Assembly (NCBI GenBank): GCA_938743325.2
Contig: OW568867.1
Span: 124,001-188,000 of the forward strand
Origin: Pycnococcus provasolii
Lineage: Eukaryota; Chlorophyta; Pseudoscourfieldiophyceae; Pseudoscourfieldiales; Pycnococcaceae
DNA: 64,000 bases
Reading direction: 5' to 3'
Shown here: positions 21,828 to 32,577 of the stretch, in pieces
Layout of the letters: every line of letters begins with the position of its first letter
How positions within the stretch are numbered: position 1 is the first letter of the stretch
Made by a program: the position numbers and the translations under genes
Notes under the pieces: generated by a model
Told to the model about the DNA's origin: nothing
Databases searched by the model: none
Seen by the model: only the letters and a program-made list of their open reading frames with translations

Positions 21828-24457
21828 ATGATGATGGTGATGAACTCTGCTGCTGTGATGTCAGCCGCTATTTCCCTTATCATCATGCTCACATCATCAC
21901 AAGCCACGCTCACTTTTGCGGCGGACATGAACGAACCAGTCATGGCCAACACGCCCGTCGCACCAAGAACGGATACCATGATCAAGGCGATCGTCAACGG
22001 AGTTACCACGCCACCTGACAAAATTCAACTCGCCACGTGGGACAATACCTTGCTGGAGTCGAATGCGCGTGAAATTGAGAACGACATGGCGAGGCACACG
22101 GAGCTCGAGGAGGCGTCGTCCGCGAATGGAGGTGTCGAGGCGACGAACGGACAGGAGGGAACGTACGTGCGTGGTGCGTCTAAGCCACCGATGGCGTACG
22201 GCGTGCCTCTGGAAATTGGACCGAACGGCGTGGGGTCGAAGGACAACGGAACGCACTACCAGCTGTTTGACGGCGCACACATCCGGAAGATGATGATTGA
22301 TGCACCACAGACTACGTCGCTCACGATCCACTTCAGCGTGTTTTATATCCCACAGTGCGCCGATGGCGCGTGCGACCTGTTCATCTACAGCAACGAAGGG
22401 ACGACGCTGTACTACACGCACGACGACATTCGCCCTGATCGCAAGTTTGTTTTGTCACGCCGCCCATCCACGGCGACCGCGTGACGATCGAGTACTACGA
22501 ACGATTCAGCCACGATCCGCCGATGCGCTTGCACATCACGAGCGTTATGCAGGGATTCCGCGACGTGAGCGTGCGCAGCGCTTCGTCGACGACGGAGGAG
22601 ACGTCGACGTCGATGTCGATGATACCGCGTCTGCAGGATGTGTACAACATCACGGACGACCAGGACGGGGTGATCGCGAAGGATCCTCACGGAGACAGTG
22701 GACTGTGCAACAACGACATCACGTGCCAGCTCGGCGACGGCTTTGACAAGGAGAGGCGTGCCGTCGTTCAAATTCTCACGGGAGGCACGAGTGGACAGGC
22801 TGTGTGCACGGGAACACTGCTCAACACGCAGGATAGCACGAAGCAGTACGTCATCACCGCGCACCACTGCCTCGGCGACTCGGGCGGGCAGAGCGTCGAC
22901 TACTGGGGATTCCTCTTCAATTACGAGCGTGAGTGCAGCCGCTTCGCCGCACCGCGCCGCTTCGACGAGTTTGTGCAGGGTGCGCGTCTGCTGTTCGCGG
23001 ATCGACCGAGCGACACCATCTTGCTTGAAATCACGAGCCCGATTCCGAGCCACTACCGTCCATACTACCAAAGATGGGATACAGAGGTGGACAACATGCC
23101 CCAGAGCAGCTTCGCAATCCACCATCCCAGCGGCGACTACAAAAAGATCAGCCTCGATCGCCACCGCGCGTCTCTCACAACGTGCACGTTCTGCGACCGC
23201 GTGCCGAACACGCACTTCCTCGTCAGTGGGTGGGACGACGGCACCACGGAGCGCGGCAGCTCGGGATGCGGACTGCTTGACGCCACGACGAAGCGTCTCG
23301 TGGCCGTGCTCAGCGCAGGTAGCGCGAGCTGCCCCGACAACAACGGATACGACTTCTTCGGGCGTCTCAGCCGCGCGTACGACAGCGGGCTTGGAAGGTG
23401 GCTGATGCCCGTGAACACCGGCGTGCGCAAGATGGACGCGCGAGATGGTTCGTCGACGTACGCCGTGAACTCCGTTGCATCGTCGACGCCAGCCATGACC
23501 GCAGATCGCCTGCTTGCTCTGTCACCCGACGGGTCGGGTGCGGGAGTCGTCACCACGGAGGGTGGCTCCGCGGGACTGGTGCAGGTGAAGCTGAATGCGT
23601 GGCCCGAGGGTGCGCGCACCGTGGAGGTGATTGTGGCCACCTCCGATACGACCGAGGGCCAGGTGTCGTGCATGGGAATGGCGGGTGGTCTGGCGCTCAG
23701 TGACACGAGCGTGCGCCTTTCGGACGAGAGCGCCCTTGCCGCGCAGCTCGGTGGCACGACCTTTTCGGAGCGGTGCACGCTTCGCTTCACGTCGTCGACG
23801 TCGTCGCGCCAGTTTGCGGGCGGCGTGACGAACGGCGCGGCGTGGTACCCTGTGAGTGGGACTTCGCAGGACGCCCTGTACGCGTCGACGGGCGCGCTCG
23901 AAATGACGATTGAGGTGAGCGACACGAAAGCTCCGTCGGCACACCAGCTCGATCGCATGGCTGCGGACCACGAGCGTGCGCTATCAGGCTTTGTGATGCG
24001 AGCTGCGGGTGCGAGCGGCGCGCTCGCGGGACGTGTTGTGGATGCCGCAACCAATGCCGGGATCCCCGGTGCCGTGGTGACTGTGAACAATGGCGTGCCG
24101 ATCCTTGTGGGCGACGATGGCACGTACCACAATGCGCTCCTTCCAGGTGATTACAGCGTGCGCGTGTCTGCGCCAGGGTATGCGCCTGGGACGAGAACCG
24201 TTCGCGTGATTGGCCCGGTGAGCCAGTACGCAATTGCGCTTCCCATCGCAACGGCAGACTTTGCGCTGGGAAAAGTGTCCTCCGTGGAGGTGGAATCCAG
24301 CGGCGAAATGGGTGTGGAGGTGCATGGCACGTGCCGCTCGCTGACGGTGCGTGTCACGAATGCGACGCCAAACGGCAGGGTTGTGATTGCGCGCGGTCCA
24401 GGCGGGCGTGCTGGTGGTTTTCTTGGAATTAAAGAAATACAAATTAGAACTTCTTAG
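21828..24457 (+). CDS. Secreted lysyl-endopeptidase-like serine protease with C-terminal regulatory-like domain
   Basis: The first frame (21828-22484) starts with a signal peptide (AAISLIIMLTSSQATLTFA) and a ~170-residue pro-region. The second frame (22481-24457) continues it; a frame change near 22455 (VLS versus THPPIHGD reading) separates them and is shared by the copy at 44275. In the second frame, the trypsin-fold protease has His129 (TAHHCL), Asp178 (DTILLE) and Ser261 (RGSSGCGL), with CTGTLLN before the His, closest to lysyl endopeptidase-type secreted enzymes. Residues about 500-610 hold a carboxypeptidase-regulatory-like sandwich (LAGRVVDAATNAGIPGAVVT). It lies as the only clear gene between the 677-bp inverted repeats. 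Either it is frameshifted, or a small intron or base error explains the break. Confidence 0.75.
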
Positions 24458-24985
24458 AACTTAGAACTTAGACTATATTTGCATCACACGTGTTGATTGT
24501 AAACTTTCAGGTGGTCAAGATCCCGAACGCCACGTGTGGTCAATCTGCTCCGCCGCCGCCGCCGCCGCCGCATCAATCTGCTCCGCCGCCTCCTCCGGGT
24601 CAAGCAGCGTCAATCTGCTCCGCCTCCTCCTCCGCCGCTCCCGCCTTCCCTTGCACAGCCGTCTCCACCTCTTCCACCACCTTCGCCGACGATGCCGGAT
24701 ATGACGTGGCAGTACGACGACGCAATGGCGCGTCTTCTCGGCGAGCCGGTTGCCCCGCGCGCACCTGCCCCGGCACAAGCGCTGCCGCCTCAACCTCGTC
24801 TTGCTTCACCGCCCTCATCACCACGTCATCGCGCTAAGCTATCGGCAAGGGCACGCGACCTCCTTGCTGACCTGAGCGACGACGACGACGACGACATGGC
24901 CGCGGCCGCGGCTCTTGCCCGTTTGATTGTGCAGGAGGGCGTTGCCCCAGGTGCCTGTCACACAAGCGAAGGAGGGGAGTATTGA
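24413..24985 (+). other. Possible intron and Pro-rich last exon after the protease
   Basis: A GTGGTT at 24413 and a TTTCAG ending near 24511 bracket an AT-rich 99-bp stretch, unlike the GC-rich flanks. If spliced, the protease would lose its AT-rich end and gain a Pro/Ala-rich tail (about 24536-24960) ending near the right inverted repeat. The 5' site is not consensus, so this is a suggestion; the Pro-rich frame may also be noise from CCG repeats. Confidence 0.3.
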
Positions 24986-24987
24986 AG

Positions 24988-25664
24988 GGTGGTGAGTGGT
25001 GATGGCGATGGCGGAGATGGTGTCGTTTTTTCGCCACCTCCAGGAGAGGTCCTCCTGGAGGTGGCGAAAAAACGATCACCTCCAGGAGGACCTCTCCACA
25101 ACGGGGCGTTAGGTCGGCGGAGAACAACGGGGCGATAGGTCGGCCCTCCACCAAACCGGTACGAGAGTACGGGCACTCAGGTCGTGCTTCCTAGAAATAC
25201 TCTCCTGTTATAACGGGCGATTTAGTCTGCCCCACTAACTGCCCCACTAATTTTTGGTCGGCACGCCCCCGACCACTTTGGGGATTCGCCCTTGGTCTTG
25301 CACCACTAGGACCATGCTAAAACTCAATTATTCCATTCTCCAGAAAGGAAGAAAAAAGGGGTTTGGATCTATCAAGAAAAGGTCGAAACCGATCGAGCGT
25401 CTTCAGTCGTCTCGACCTGTACACCCCTACAAAACGGGGGACAAGTTCCCGACAACCAAGTAGGGTATCTTAGTAGGGGGGGTGTGGGTCACCTGTGTGG
25501 ATCTATCAAGAAAAGGTCGAAACCGATCGAGCGTCTTCAGTCGTCTCGACCTGTACGCCCCTACAAAACGGGGGACAAGTTCCCGACAACCAAGTAGGGT
25601 ATCTTAGTAGGGGGGGTGTGGGTCACCTGTGTGGATCTATCAAGAAAAGGTCGAAACCGATCGA
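24988..25664 (+). repeat. Right 677-bp terminal inverted repeat
   Basis: Mirror of 20816-21492: hairpin (about 25025-25075), subfamily-B repeat (about 25155-25320), then 134-bp satellite units in plus orientation to 25664. The third unit is cut off at CGAAACCGATCGA. Confidence 0.85.
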
Positions 25665-25676
25665 TCCGATTAGCGT

Positions 25677-25745
25677 CTCCCTTGTCTAAGACCTGTACGC
25701 CCGTCCACAAGGGGGGACACGAGCCCGACTACCATAAGGAAAGGA
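25677..25745 (+). repeat. Diverged satellite unit, partner of 31637-31705
   Basis: This ~65-bp stretch (CCTTGTCTAAGACCTGTACG at its core) occurs in the same orientation at about 31637-31705, on the far side of the Ulp1-JmjC gene. It aligns with the 134-bp unit (GACCTGTACGCCC, then CACGAGCCC..ACTA for ACAAGTTCCCGACA), so it is an older subfamily of the same satellite. Confidence 0.65.
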
Positions 25746-26139
25746 AAGGAGACCTCAAACCTCTCCTCCTTGTACCTTTAGCCCTCCTTAGAATAGGGTT
25801 GTTAGAACCCTTAACCCGAATAGAAAGAAGAAAGAGCACCGACGACGACGACGACACACGAAGCACCACCACCACACAGCACACGAGAGTCCCGGCGGGA
25901 ACGCTGCCGTGGCTTCCACGCGCAATGCACAAGCATCGCGTCGGCGCCTGCTGACAGACTGCGCGCAGACGTGCTCACCACACTCGCTACCAGTGACAGC
26001 ACGAACGAGCACGTCGAGCGTGCCGCAGCGCAGCTCATTGAGGCGGGAGGCGATGCCGCTGTGCCACTTGCGCTCGAGCTTGGTGCGCACGCGGAGCGCC
26101 TGCTAGTAGACGTCACCGAAAGGGTCGCCGTGTACAGGT

Positions 26140-26830
26140 ATGCGGAGAACGCCGCGGCCGCGCGAAAGCAGCAACGCGAATGCCAACATTTCCGCGGATG
26201 TGTCTTGGCTGCTCGTGCCGGAGGCGGATGGGGGTGGCGGCGGCGTATCACGCTTCCTGCGACGGGAGGCGGAGCGTGCAAACGCGGCACGCGCCGCGGC
26301 GCTCGGACCATCCGCAAATGGCGTGCGCAGTGCGCAGCAGTTTGACGCGCTGTTTGGGTCGACGCCGAGCACAATTGCAAAGCGAGAGGATGGCATCAAA
26401 CTACCCGCGAATTCCACTCGAATGCCACACGAAATTTCAAGCCAGGACGAGAGGAAATACATGTGCCAGCACGCGAGCGACACAGTAAGCCACCCGCTTC
26501 AACACCCGTGGCGATCGGTGATCTTGAGCCATGGATGCAGACGGCTTTCGACCGAGGGATACGAGACGTTGAATGCCATTCAGAGCACCATCTTTCCCAT
26601 GGGAATTGGGAGCTGCGAGAACATCCTGGGTGCTCCAACTGGTGCGGGCAAGACGAACATCGCGATGATTGCGGTGCTTCGCGCGCTCGCGCCGTACGTA
26701 GAGTGCGGACTGATTGACGTGCGTGATGAAGACGAGAGCGAGGGGCAGCAACAACGTCGGCGCAATGCCAGTGGCAAGGTGGAGGCAGCAGCAGTATCAG
26801 GAACAGACCGGCGAAGAAGATCTTCTACGA
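26140..26830 (+). pseudogene. ASCC3/Brr2-type Ski2-like helicase fragment
   Basis: The clearest part is LNAIQSTIFPMGIGSCENIL followed by APTGAGKTNIAMIAVLRAL (about 26570-26690): Q-motif-like sequence and Walker A of the Ski2-like helicases ASCC3, Brr2 and Mer3. Upstream, SRFLRREAERANAARA and a KLPANSTR motif match the stretch before the first helicase cassette, and IGDLEPWMQTAF (26505-26540) lies in another frame, so at least one frame change occurs near 26545. The reading fails soon after the Walker A region. Only ~230 of a ~2,000-residue protein is left. Confidence 0.7.
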
Positions 26831-26929
26831 CTGTAATTACATATGTAAACAACTCATGGTGGTGGCACAACACAATATATCAAATTGTTTTTGGTTTTAC
26901 ACGTAAACAAAATTTAGAGAGAAAGAAAA

Positions 26930-29900
26930 TCAACGAGCTCCAGCACCGCCCGCAGCTAGTGCCTCCGCCGCCGCCGCCCAGGCATGCATAGCAACCGCGC
27001 GAGCCTGAAGCACATCTTCCTTATGTGTGTGACCCTGCTTGAGACCGCGATAGTCGTCAGCGAGGTCCACCGCGAACTGTGCATTCTCCACAGACACGAA
27101 GTCGACCGCAATCTTCACACAAGGTCGCAGGTTACGCACCTGATGCGGGCATCGCGATGGCACGAACACGGCGTCGCCCTCGCGCTGGTAGATGCGCCAC
27201 GGAACAATGCCCGTCTCCTGCTTGAGCAGCGCCAGGTCATCCTTGCGTAGGTATACCAGTTGATCGTGAATCGGATGGTCGAGTACAGATTCGTCACGCA
27301 CGGCGGCGTCTGTCTCGTTCTGCGTCGCTGTGAGCACCACCTTGGTCGGGCCGTGGTACCAACGCCCTTCCGCTGCTTTCTCCTTGATCCACAACTCGAG
27401 CTTAGCAGCATCATTGCGGTGGAAGAGGTCCCAAACAGCCCCCACTTCGTCGTGCTGGCAAGGAAGATAGCTGAAATCCCTCTCCCCCTCCTCCTGAGCC
27501 TTCACCATTGCATCCGACTGAACATGCACAAGCAGGTTCACTGCATCTGCCATGTCGTAGTGCATCTTCGTCACACTGTCGCCACGGTCCTCGAATCCGT
27601 TTTTGCCCTCGCACGGCGCCTCGTCCGGGGACCCGAAGGCGATGTAGCACTTTGGCCCGAGGTCAGGTTGGCTCAAGTTCTGCGGAAACAGGCTGACGAC
27701 ATTGAACGGACCCTTCGGATTCGTGTACTCTGGCACGGGACACATCTCGTAGAAATCTGCCGTGTGCCGTGGCGCAAAATCGCGCATGTCACCATCCGGC
27801 GGCCAGTCCTTCAGCTTCAGCAGCTCCCTGACTCCATTTTTGCGCTTCACACCTCCTTGAAGGTAGTTGGTGAAGAACTCGCCCACCTGCATGCCAGTCA
27901 TCTCACAGATGTCACTGCACCGGATGATCGTCAAAGAGTTTCCCTCCTGTCGTGTCTGGCCTGGACGCGATTCGCGCGCCATGCGCCGCAGCACCCTCGG
28001 CGCCCACGACATTCGGCCGATGCACCGGCGCATGAGGATGGGCTCACCCTGCATCCATCTTTTGTGAAAGGCGGCAAACATCTCCGGATCAGTACGCTCG
28101 ACGAACTGCGGTCCATACTTCACGCCATCGGCGGTGCGTAGATTGCTCGGTTCCGGCTTGCCTTCGATGCCGTGCCGCATCTGCCACATCGTGGGTGAGA
28201 AGATGTTTTTGTGCAACTTCGCAGCATCAGCTGGCAAGCTTGCGAGAACGACGTTGCTCGTGTTGTCCACTTCCGGCGATCCCTCCTCGCCAGGATTGAT
28301 GTTAGAGACAGGCGTACAGATGGACGGCATGTCCGCGATGCGCTCACCGCGTTGCAGCACCTTCTTCGCCAGCGGAAGGCGGGGAAGTGTGGCAGGATCC
28401 GTATGTTTCGGCAAGGGTAGCTGAAGAGCCGCATCGAAGCGGCTGGCAGGCTCCAGTCCGCATCGCTTGAGCGACTTGACGAAATCCACCTCCTCCTGAT
28501 CAGCGTCCATTGTTTCTTGCATCGCTTGGACGCGTCTGATGAAGCAATCAGGACACAGCTCAGTATCAGGCGGTCCCTGCCCTTCCTCTTCCTCCTCTTC
28601 CTCTTCCTCCTCGTCGTCATCCTCGTCGTCGTCGTCGTCGTCGTCGAGGCCTTTTGCAGCCGGTGCTGCAGCCGCCATCGCTGCTTTCTCCTCCTCCTTT
28701 TGCTTTTGCCACGCCTCGATCTCCTTTTCGGTCGCCGGTGCGGAGTAGTAGTCGTTCCACAGCGACGTTCCACACGCGGGATTGCTGCAGATGGCGCGTT
28801 CGCCGTCGCCAACCGCATTGATTGTGCGCTCCGCAACCTGGTCAAGCGCATGGAGCTTTTGGTGCGCCAGCGCCGCCTCGTGCGCGCTCCTGGCAATTCT
28901 GGGAACGCACGTCGCCGCGAGCGCGTGTGCGACGTGTTTGGCGAAATCCTGTTTCTCGCCTTGTGGGATGGGCGGCAGTTCGCCGATGACGCCGTCTGCA
29001 TTTTCGTAGTACAACGCCGTCGCACCTGTGTCACGATCGAGCTGTTTTCCTGGAACGCCACGAAGGCACACGCGGCATGAGCACACGGCACGGCACTGTG
29101 GACAGCCTCCTTTCATGAATTCTATCCACCTCTTCTTGAGTTCTTCAGGTGTTTTGATGTTCCAGGCGTCGATGAGCGAGCTGTGGTGCAGGTAAATGCA
29201 CTTGGGGCAGACACGTGGGCAGGGCAGCGTGTAGACACGTAGGTTGAATTTTGACTTCTTTGACGTCGTCGTCGTCGCATTTCCAGTTTTCTTCACCTCC
29301 TTACCCTGGTTGGGGCACACGGCAAAGACGGGTGCCCGTCCTCTGCACCAGTGGCAGCAGCTCGTTGCATCGGACAGGTTCGCGTAGAGTTTCGCATTTT
29401 CGTTGATTTTCTCCGCGAGAGCTTTGCGTTCCTCTTCTGTGTTGTTTGATGTGTCGCTGGCGAGAATGTTTCTTTTGGCGCGTGCGAGCGGCAGTGGTGG
29501 TGGTTGTTGTTTTTGTGACTGCGACTGCGACTCCATTTTTTCAGCCATCCTGATGTGTTTCTCGCAGTACCTTTCACCGAATTCTGACTCCTTGTGGCAC
29601 TTTTTCCCGTTTGCCGCAACGAATTTGCACCTGTCGTCTTCCTGGCTTGCGTACGTGTTGAATGCCTGATTAGCTCGTGCAGCTGCGCGTCGCGTCGGCG
29701 GCGTGGATGTTTGCCATGTTTGTTGTGTCGACTGCTTTTGTGCTTCTTCTTTTTCCACTTCCGGCTTTTGAGAAGCTGCTGCTGCTGGTGCTGCTGCTGC
29801 TGGTGGTGGTGCTGCTGGTGGTGGTGGTGCTGTTGGCGGTTTGTTTGTTTTATTCAAACAACCTACTTTTTGGTCGAGCAGCTCGACGCACATCCGCACT

Positions 29901-31609
29901 CTCAAGTTGGGCATATCCCGCTGATCGAAACCGAAGTGCTTCGGCCGACCCATGCAGCGGCTCTCCACCTCAGCGTATGTCGCGGCGAACACACCGCAAT
30001 CCCATCCATTTCGCTGCTCCGGAATGTCCTGAGGGAAGAGGACGGGCCAGTTCTCGACGTCACTGATGTGCGTGTTCTCGCGCGTCCTCGCCTCGTCGAT
30101 CGCGAACTGCTTCATCGCCTCGAGACAGTCGTGGTCCTCGCTCTTGAAGCTGTCGTAGTACACGAACGCTTGCGCCTCGAGGTCGATCACCGCGCAGCAC
30201 CAGTGGTTGCCCTTGTGAATTGGCGCGATGATCTTGTCGCAGCTGTCGAACAACGTCTTGCCACCGTGCACCTTCGCGAGCTTCTTCGCGCGCGTCCACC
30301 GCTCAAGGTACGTGTACTTGTGACTGTCCTGAAAGAGCTTGTTGTAGAAACACGTATTGAAGAAGTGGCACCGAGGTCTTCTTCGACCACCGGGGTCACC
30401 GTCACGGCGCCAGGCGAGATCGCGATCCTGCAGGAGAGCGACGTAGCAGTTGATCACCTCGTCGTTCAGCCACCCCTGCTTGTGTAGCGTCGATAGGTCG
30501 CGCCGCGTCAAGTCAAGGCGGTCGCGTTCGTGAGAGCACATAATCTCCCCCCCATTGTTGGCGTTGATCGCGTCCAGGTAGCGCTCGCGGGCCACGTCAT
30601 CCAGGTTCTCGAAGTCACGCAGAATCTCGTCCTCGAGCTCCGTCTGCTCCTCCTTTTCCTTAGACAGCGAGGGCGTAGGCGGCACGCCAGTCCCAGCCAT
30701 GCGCTCACGCGTCAGAGCCTCCGCGCGCTCCTGCGTCAGCTTAATCTCCTCGTCGCGCGAACGCACCGTGGCTTTTGCGTCCACCTCTTGGCGGTGCAAG
30801 GAGACATTCTGCAGCCGCTCGAGGATTGCGTTGATGCGCGCGTTCGTCTCGTTGAGCTTCCGTTCACTCTCGACAAGCGACAGCTCAGCCTCCGACGATC
30901 CCGCTAATGGCGTCCACGTAGTTGGCTGCTGCTCCTGCTGCTGCTGCTGCTGCCTGTGTCTGCTGCTGTTGTTGGTGTCGTCCATGACGTAGCTCGCGAA
31001 GTCGTTGTAGTACGAGTACGGCGTTGTTGCTGCTGCTGTCGTCGCTGCCGGCGTGATTGTGGTTGGTGCAGGCGTGCGTGACGTCGCCCACCTCGACGCC
31101 AGAAGGGGTCTCCCAGAGTCTATAGCCCGCTCTCTTCTGTTCCTTTCGATGTCGCTTACCGGCTTGAGTCGTTTGCACACGTCGACGTCCACCGCCGTTC
31201 GAGGGGGACACCTTCGCGTCGACGGCGCAAAGTCCAGCCTGGTACCTGAGAGTGCTCTGTCAGTTGTCGCCACCGCCGCCGTCGTCGTCGCCTCGTCAAA
31301 AAGCAGGCGCCTCTTGCCCAACGATTGCCTGTACGAGTCGTCCGCGCCGCGCGCCTCCCCCACGGCGTCTGCGGCGCCCTCCTGTGGTGCTATTGGCGTT
31401 GGCGGTGGTGGTGGTGGTGGTGGCGGTGGTGGTGGTGGTGGTGGTGGTGGTGGTGGTGGTGGTGGTGGCGGTGCCGCAACCAACGCGGCGTCTGCGGCGG
31501 CCTCGCGGGCGGCGCGCTGGCGGGCGCGCTGGCGCTGCTTCTTCAGCGCCTCTTTCGATGGTGGAGGCTTGCCAAGTGGTGGCGGTGGCGGAGGCTTGTA
31601 TCGCACCAT
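26930..31609 (-). CDS. Ulp1-type SUMO/NEDD8 protease fused to KDM3-like JmjC demethylase
   Basis: A 1,559-residue unbroken frame. Residues 1-230: Pro runs and low complexity. About 230-330: coiled coil. About 360-580: C48 (Ulp1/SENP) protease, with LNDEVINCYVALL, His near 470 (GNHWCCAVID), and Cys near 537 (NGWDCGVF). About 690-720: a WRC-like CxxC..H zinc motif (RCKFVAANGKKCHKESEFGE). About 760-850: Cys-rich zinc region (CCHWCRGR, CPRVCPKC, CSCRVC) as in KDM3/IBM1 demethylases. About 960-1010: acidic run. About 1190-1510: JmjC domain with His-Tyr-Asp near 1349 (TKMHYDMADAVNLL) and distal His near 1488 (CPHQVRNL). KDM3 enzymes remove methyl groups from H3K9 with Fe(II) and 2-oxoglutarate; C48 proteases remove SUMO-type modifiers. 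Both sets of catalytic residues are present. I know of no standard family with this fusion. Confidence 0.85.
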   Translation of the reverse strand: MVRYKPPPPPPLGKPPPSKEALKKQRQRARQRAAREAAADAALVAAPPPPPPPPPPPPPPPPPPPPPPPPTPIAPQEGAADAVGEARGADDSYRQSLGKRRLLFDEATTTAAVATTDRALSGTRLDFAPSTRRCPPRTAVDVDVCKRLKPVSDIERNRRERAIDSGRPLLASRWATSRTPAPTTITPAATTAAATTPYSYYNDFASYVMDDTNNSSRHRQQQQQQEQQPTTWTPLAGSSEAELSLVESERKLNETNARINAILERLQNVSLHRQEVDAKATVRSRDEEIKLTQERAEALTRERMAGTGVPPTPSLSKEKEEQTELEDEILRDFENLDDVARERYLDAINANNGGEIMCSHERDRLDLTRRDLSTLHKQGWLNDEVINCYVALLQDRDLAWRRDGDPGGRRRPRCHFFNTCFYNKLFQDSHKYTYLERWTRAKKLAKVHGGKTLFDSCDKIIAPIHKGNHWCCAVIDLEAQAFVYYDSFKSEDHDCLEAMKQFAIDEARTRENTHISDVENWPVLFPQDIPEQRNGWDCGVFAATYAEVESRCMGRPKHFGFDQRDMPNLRVRMCVELLDQKVGCLNKTNKPPTAPPPPAAPPPAAAAPAAAASQKPEVEKEEAQKQSTQQTWQTSTPPTRRAAARANQAFNTYASQEDDRCKFVAANGKKCHKESEFGERYCEKHIRMAEKMESQSQSQKQQPPPLPLARAKRNILASDTSNNTEEERKALAEKINENAKLYANLSDATSCCHWCRGRAPVFAVCPNQGKEVKKTGNATTTTSKKSKFNLRVYTLPCPRVCPKCIYLHHSSLIDAWNIKTPEELKKRWIEFMKGGCPQCRAVCSCRVCLRGVPGKQLDRDTGATALYYENADGVIGELPPIPQGEKQDFAKHVAHALAATCVPRIARSAHEAALAHQKLHALDQVAERTINAVGDGERAICSNPACGTSLWNDYYSAPATEKEIEAWQKQKEEEKAAMAAAAPAAKGLDDDDDDDEDDDEEEEEEEEEEGQGPPDTELCPDCFIRRVQAMQETMDADQEEVDFVKSLKRCGLEPASRFDAALQLPLPKHTDPATLPRLPLAKKVLQRGERIADMPSICTPVSNINPGEEGSPEVDNTSNVVLASLPADAAKLHKNIFSPTMWQMRHGIEGKPEPSNLRTADGVKYGPQFVERTDPEMFAAFHKRWMQGEPILMRRCIGRMSWAPRVLRRMARESRPGQTRQEGNSLTIIRCSDICEMTGMQVGEFFTNYLQGGVKRKNGVRELLKLKDWPPDGDMRDFAPRHTADFYEMCPVPEYTNPKGPFNVVSLFPQNLSQPDLGPKCYIAFGSPDEAPCEGKNGFEDRGDSVTKMHYDMADAVNLLVHVQSDAMVKAQEEGERDFSYLPCQHDEVGAVWDLFHRNDAAKLELWIKEKAAEGRWYHGPTKVVLTATQNETDAAVRDESVLDHPIHDQLVYLRKDDLALLKQETGIVPWRIYQREGDAVFVPSRCPHQVRNLRPCVKIAVDFVSVENAQFAVDLADDYRGLKQGHTHKEDVLQARAVAMHAWAAAAEALAAGGAGAR

Positions 31610-31636
31610 AGTTTGGTATGAGGAATGAGCGTCTGT

Positions 31637-31705
31637 CTCCCTTGTCTAAGACCTGTACGCCCGTCCACAAGGGGGGGCACGAGCCCAACTATCAAGTAGG
31701 GTAGT
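31637..31705 (+). repeat. Diverged satellite unit, right partner
   Basis: Direct copy of 25677-25745, extended on the right by AAGTAGGGTA as in the 134-bp unit. It lies 85 bases from a main array in the opposite orientation, so the two make an inverted junction. Confidence 0.65.
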
Positions 31706-31789
31706 ACCTTTTCCCCAAGCTCGCCGCCCTTTCCTCCCGCCTTTCCGGCGTCCGGAAAACCGGGGAGGGCGTCCGGAACTTACGGATTT

Positions 31790-32466
31790 TCTTGATAGAT
31801 CCACACAGGTGACCCACACCCCCCCCTACTAAGATACCCTACTTGGTTGTCGGGAACTTGTCCCCCGTTTTGTAGGGGCGTACAGGTCGAGACGACTGAA
31901 GACGCTCGATCGGTTTCGACCTTTTCTTGATAGATCCACACAGGTGACCCACACCCCCCCCTACTAAGATACCCTACTTGGTTGTCGGGAACTTGTCCCC
32001 CGTTTTGTAGGGGCGTACAGGTCGAGACGACTGAAGACGCTCGATCGGTTTCGACCTTTTCTTGATAGATCCACACAGGTGACCCACACCCCCCCCTACT
32101 AAGATACCCTACTTGGTTGTCGGGAACTTGTCCCCCGTTTTGTAGGGGCGTACAGGTCGAGACGACTGAAGACGCTCGATCGGTTTCGACCTTTTCTTGA
32201 TAGATCCACACAGGTGACCCACACCCCCCCCTACTAAGATACCCTACTTGGTTGTCGGGAACTTGTCCCCCGTTTTGTAGGGGCGTACAGGTCGAGACGA
32301 CTGAAGACGCTCGATCGGTTTCGACCTTTTCTTGATAGATCCACACAGGTGACCCACACCCCCCCTACTAAGATACCCTACTTGGTTGTCGGGAACTTGT
32401 CCCCCGTTTTGTAGGGGTGTACAGGTCGAGACGACTGAAGACGCTCGATCGGTTTCGACCTTTTCC
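31790..32466 (-). repeat. 134/135-bp satellite array, five units, minus orientation
   Basis: Units start (CGGGAACTTGTCCCCCG) at 31851, 31986, 32121, 32256 and 32390. Four spacings are 135 and the last 134, from one extra C in the C-run. The units are nearly identical, so the array was made or homogenised recently. Each unit has potential GGTCGA/TCGACC and CCCC/GGGG hairpins. Confidence 0.95.
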
Positions 32467-32577
32467 CCTAAACCGTAAAAAGTAGTACTTATTCTCCGGA
32501 CGTCTTGGCGAGTTCTCCGGACGCTGGGGAGAGGTGACCTGTGGGGGATCCCCACAATAGGAAGGGAATGGAAGGCC

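Larger units (their letters stand above)
18929..22925. repeat. Segmental duplication block 2, copy 1 (direct copy at 41388-45371)
   Basis: From GAAATTTTATTTTC at 18929 to TACG at 22925 the sequence is repeated in the same direction at 41388-45371. The copies differ by lengths of two poly-G tracts (38 versus 26, and 26 versus 25) and a few substitutions. The left edge is set between a T-rich run and unrelated flanks (Ala-rich gene here, the NEDD8-fusion gene there). The right edge is inside the protease gene, which is whole only here. Confidence 0.95.

Noticed and set aside
25500-25560. Hammerhead-type ribozyme in the 134-bp unit
   Set aside because: Hairpins and a CGAAAC stretch are present, but the conserved CTGATGA core is not found on either strand.
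31252-31628. Plus-strand Gly/Trp/Val-rich frames at 31252-31628
   Set aside because: They are the complement of the Pro run at the start of the Ulp1-JmjC gene.
20750-32466. CRISPR array
   Set aside because: The tandem units are long (134-135 bp), contiguous and without variable spacers; the genome is eukaryotic.
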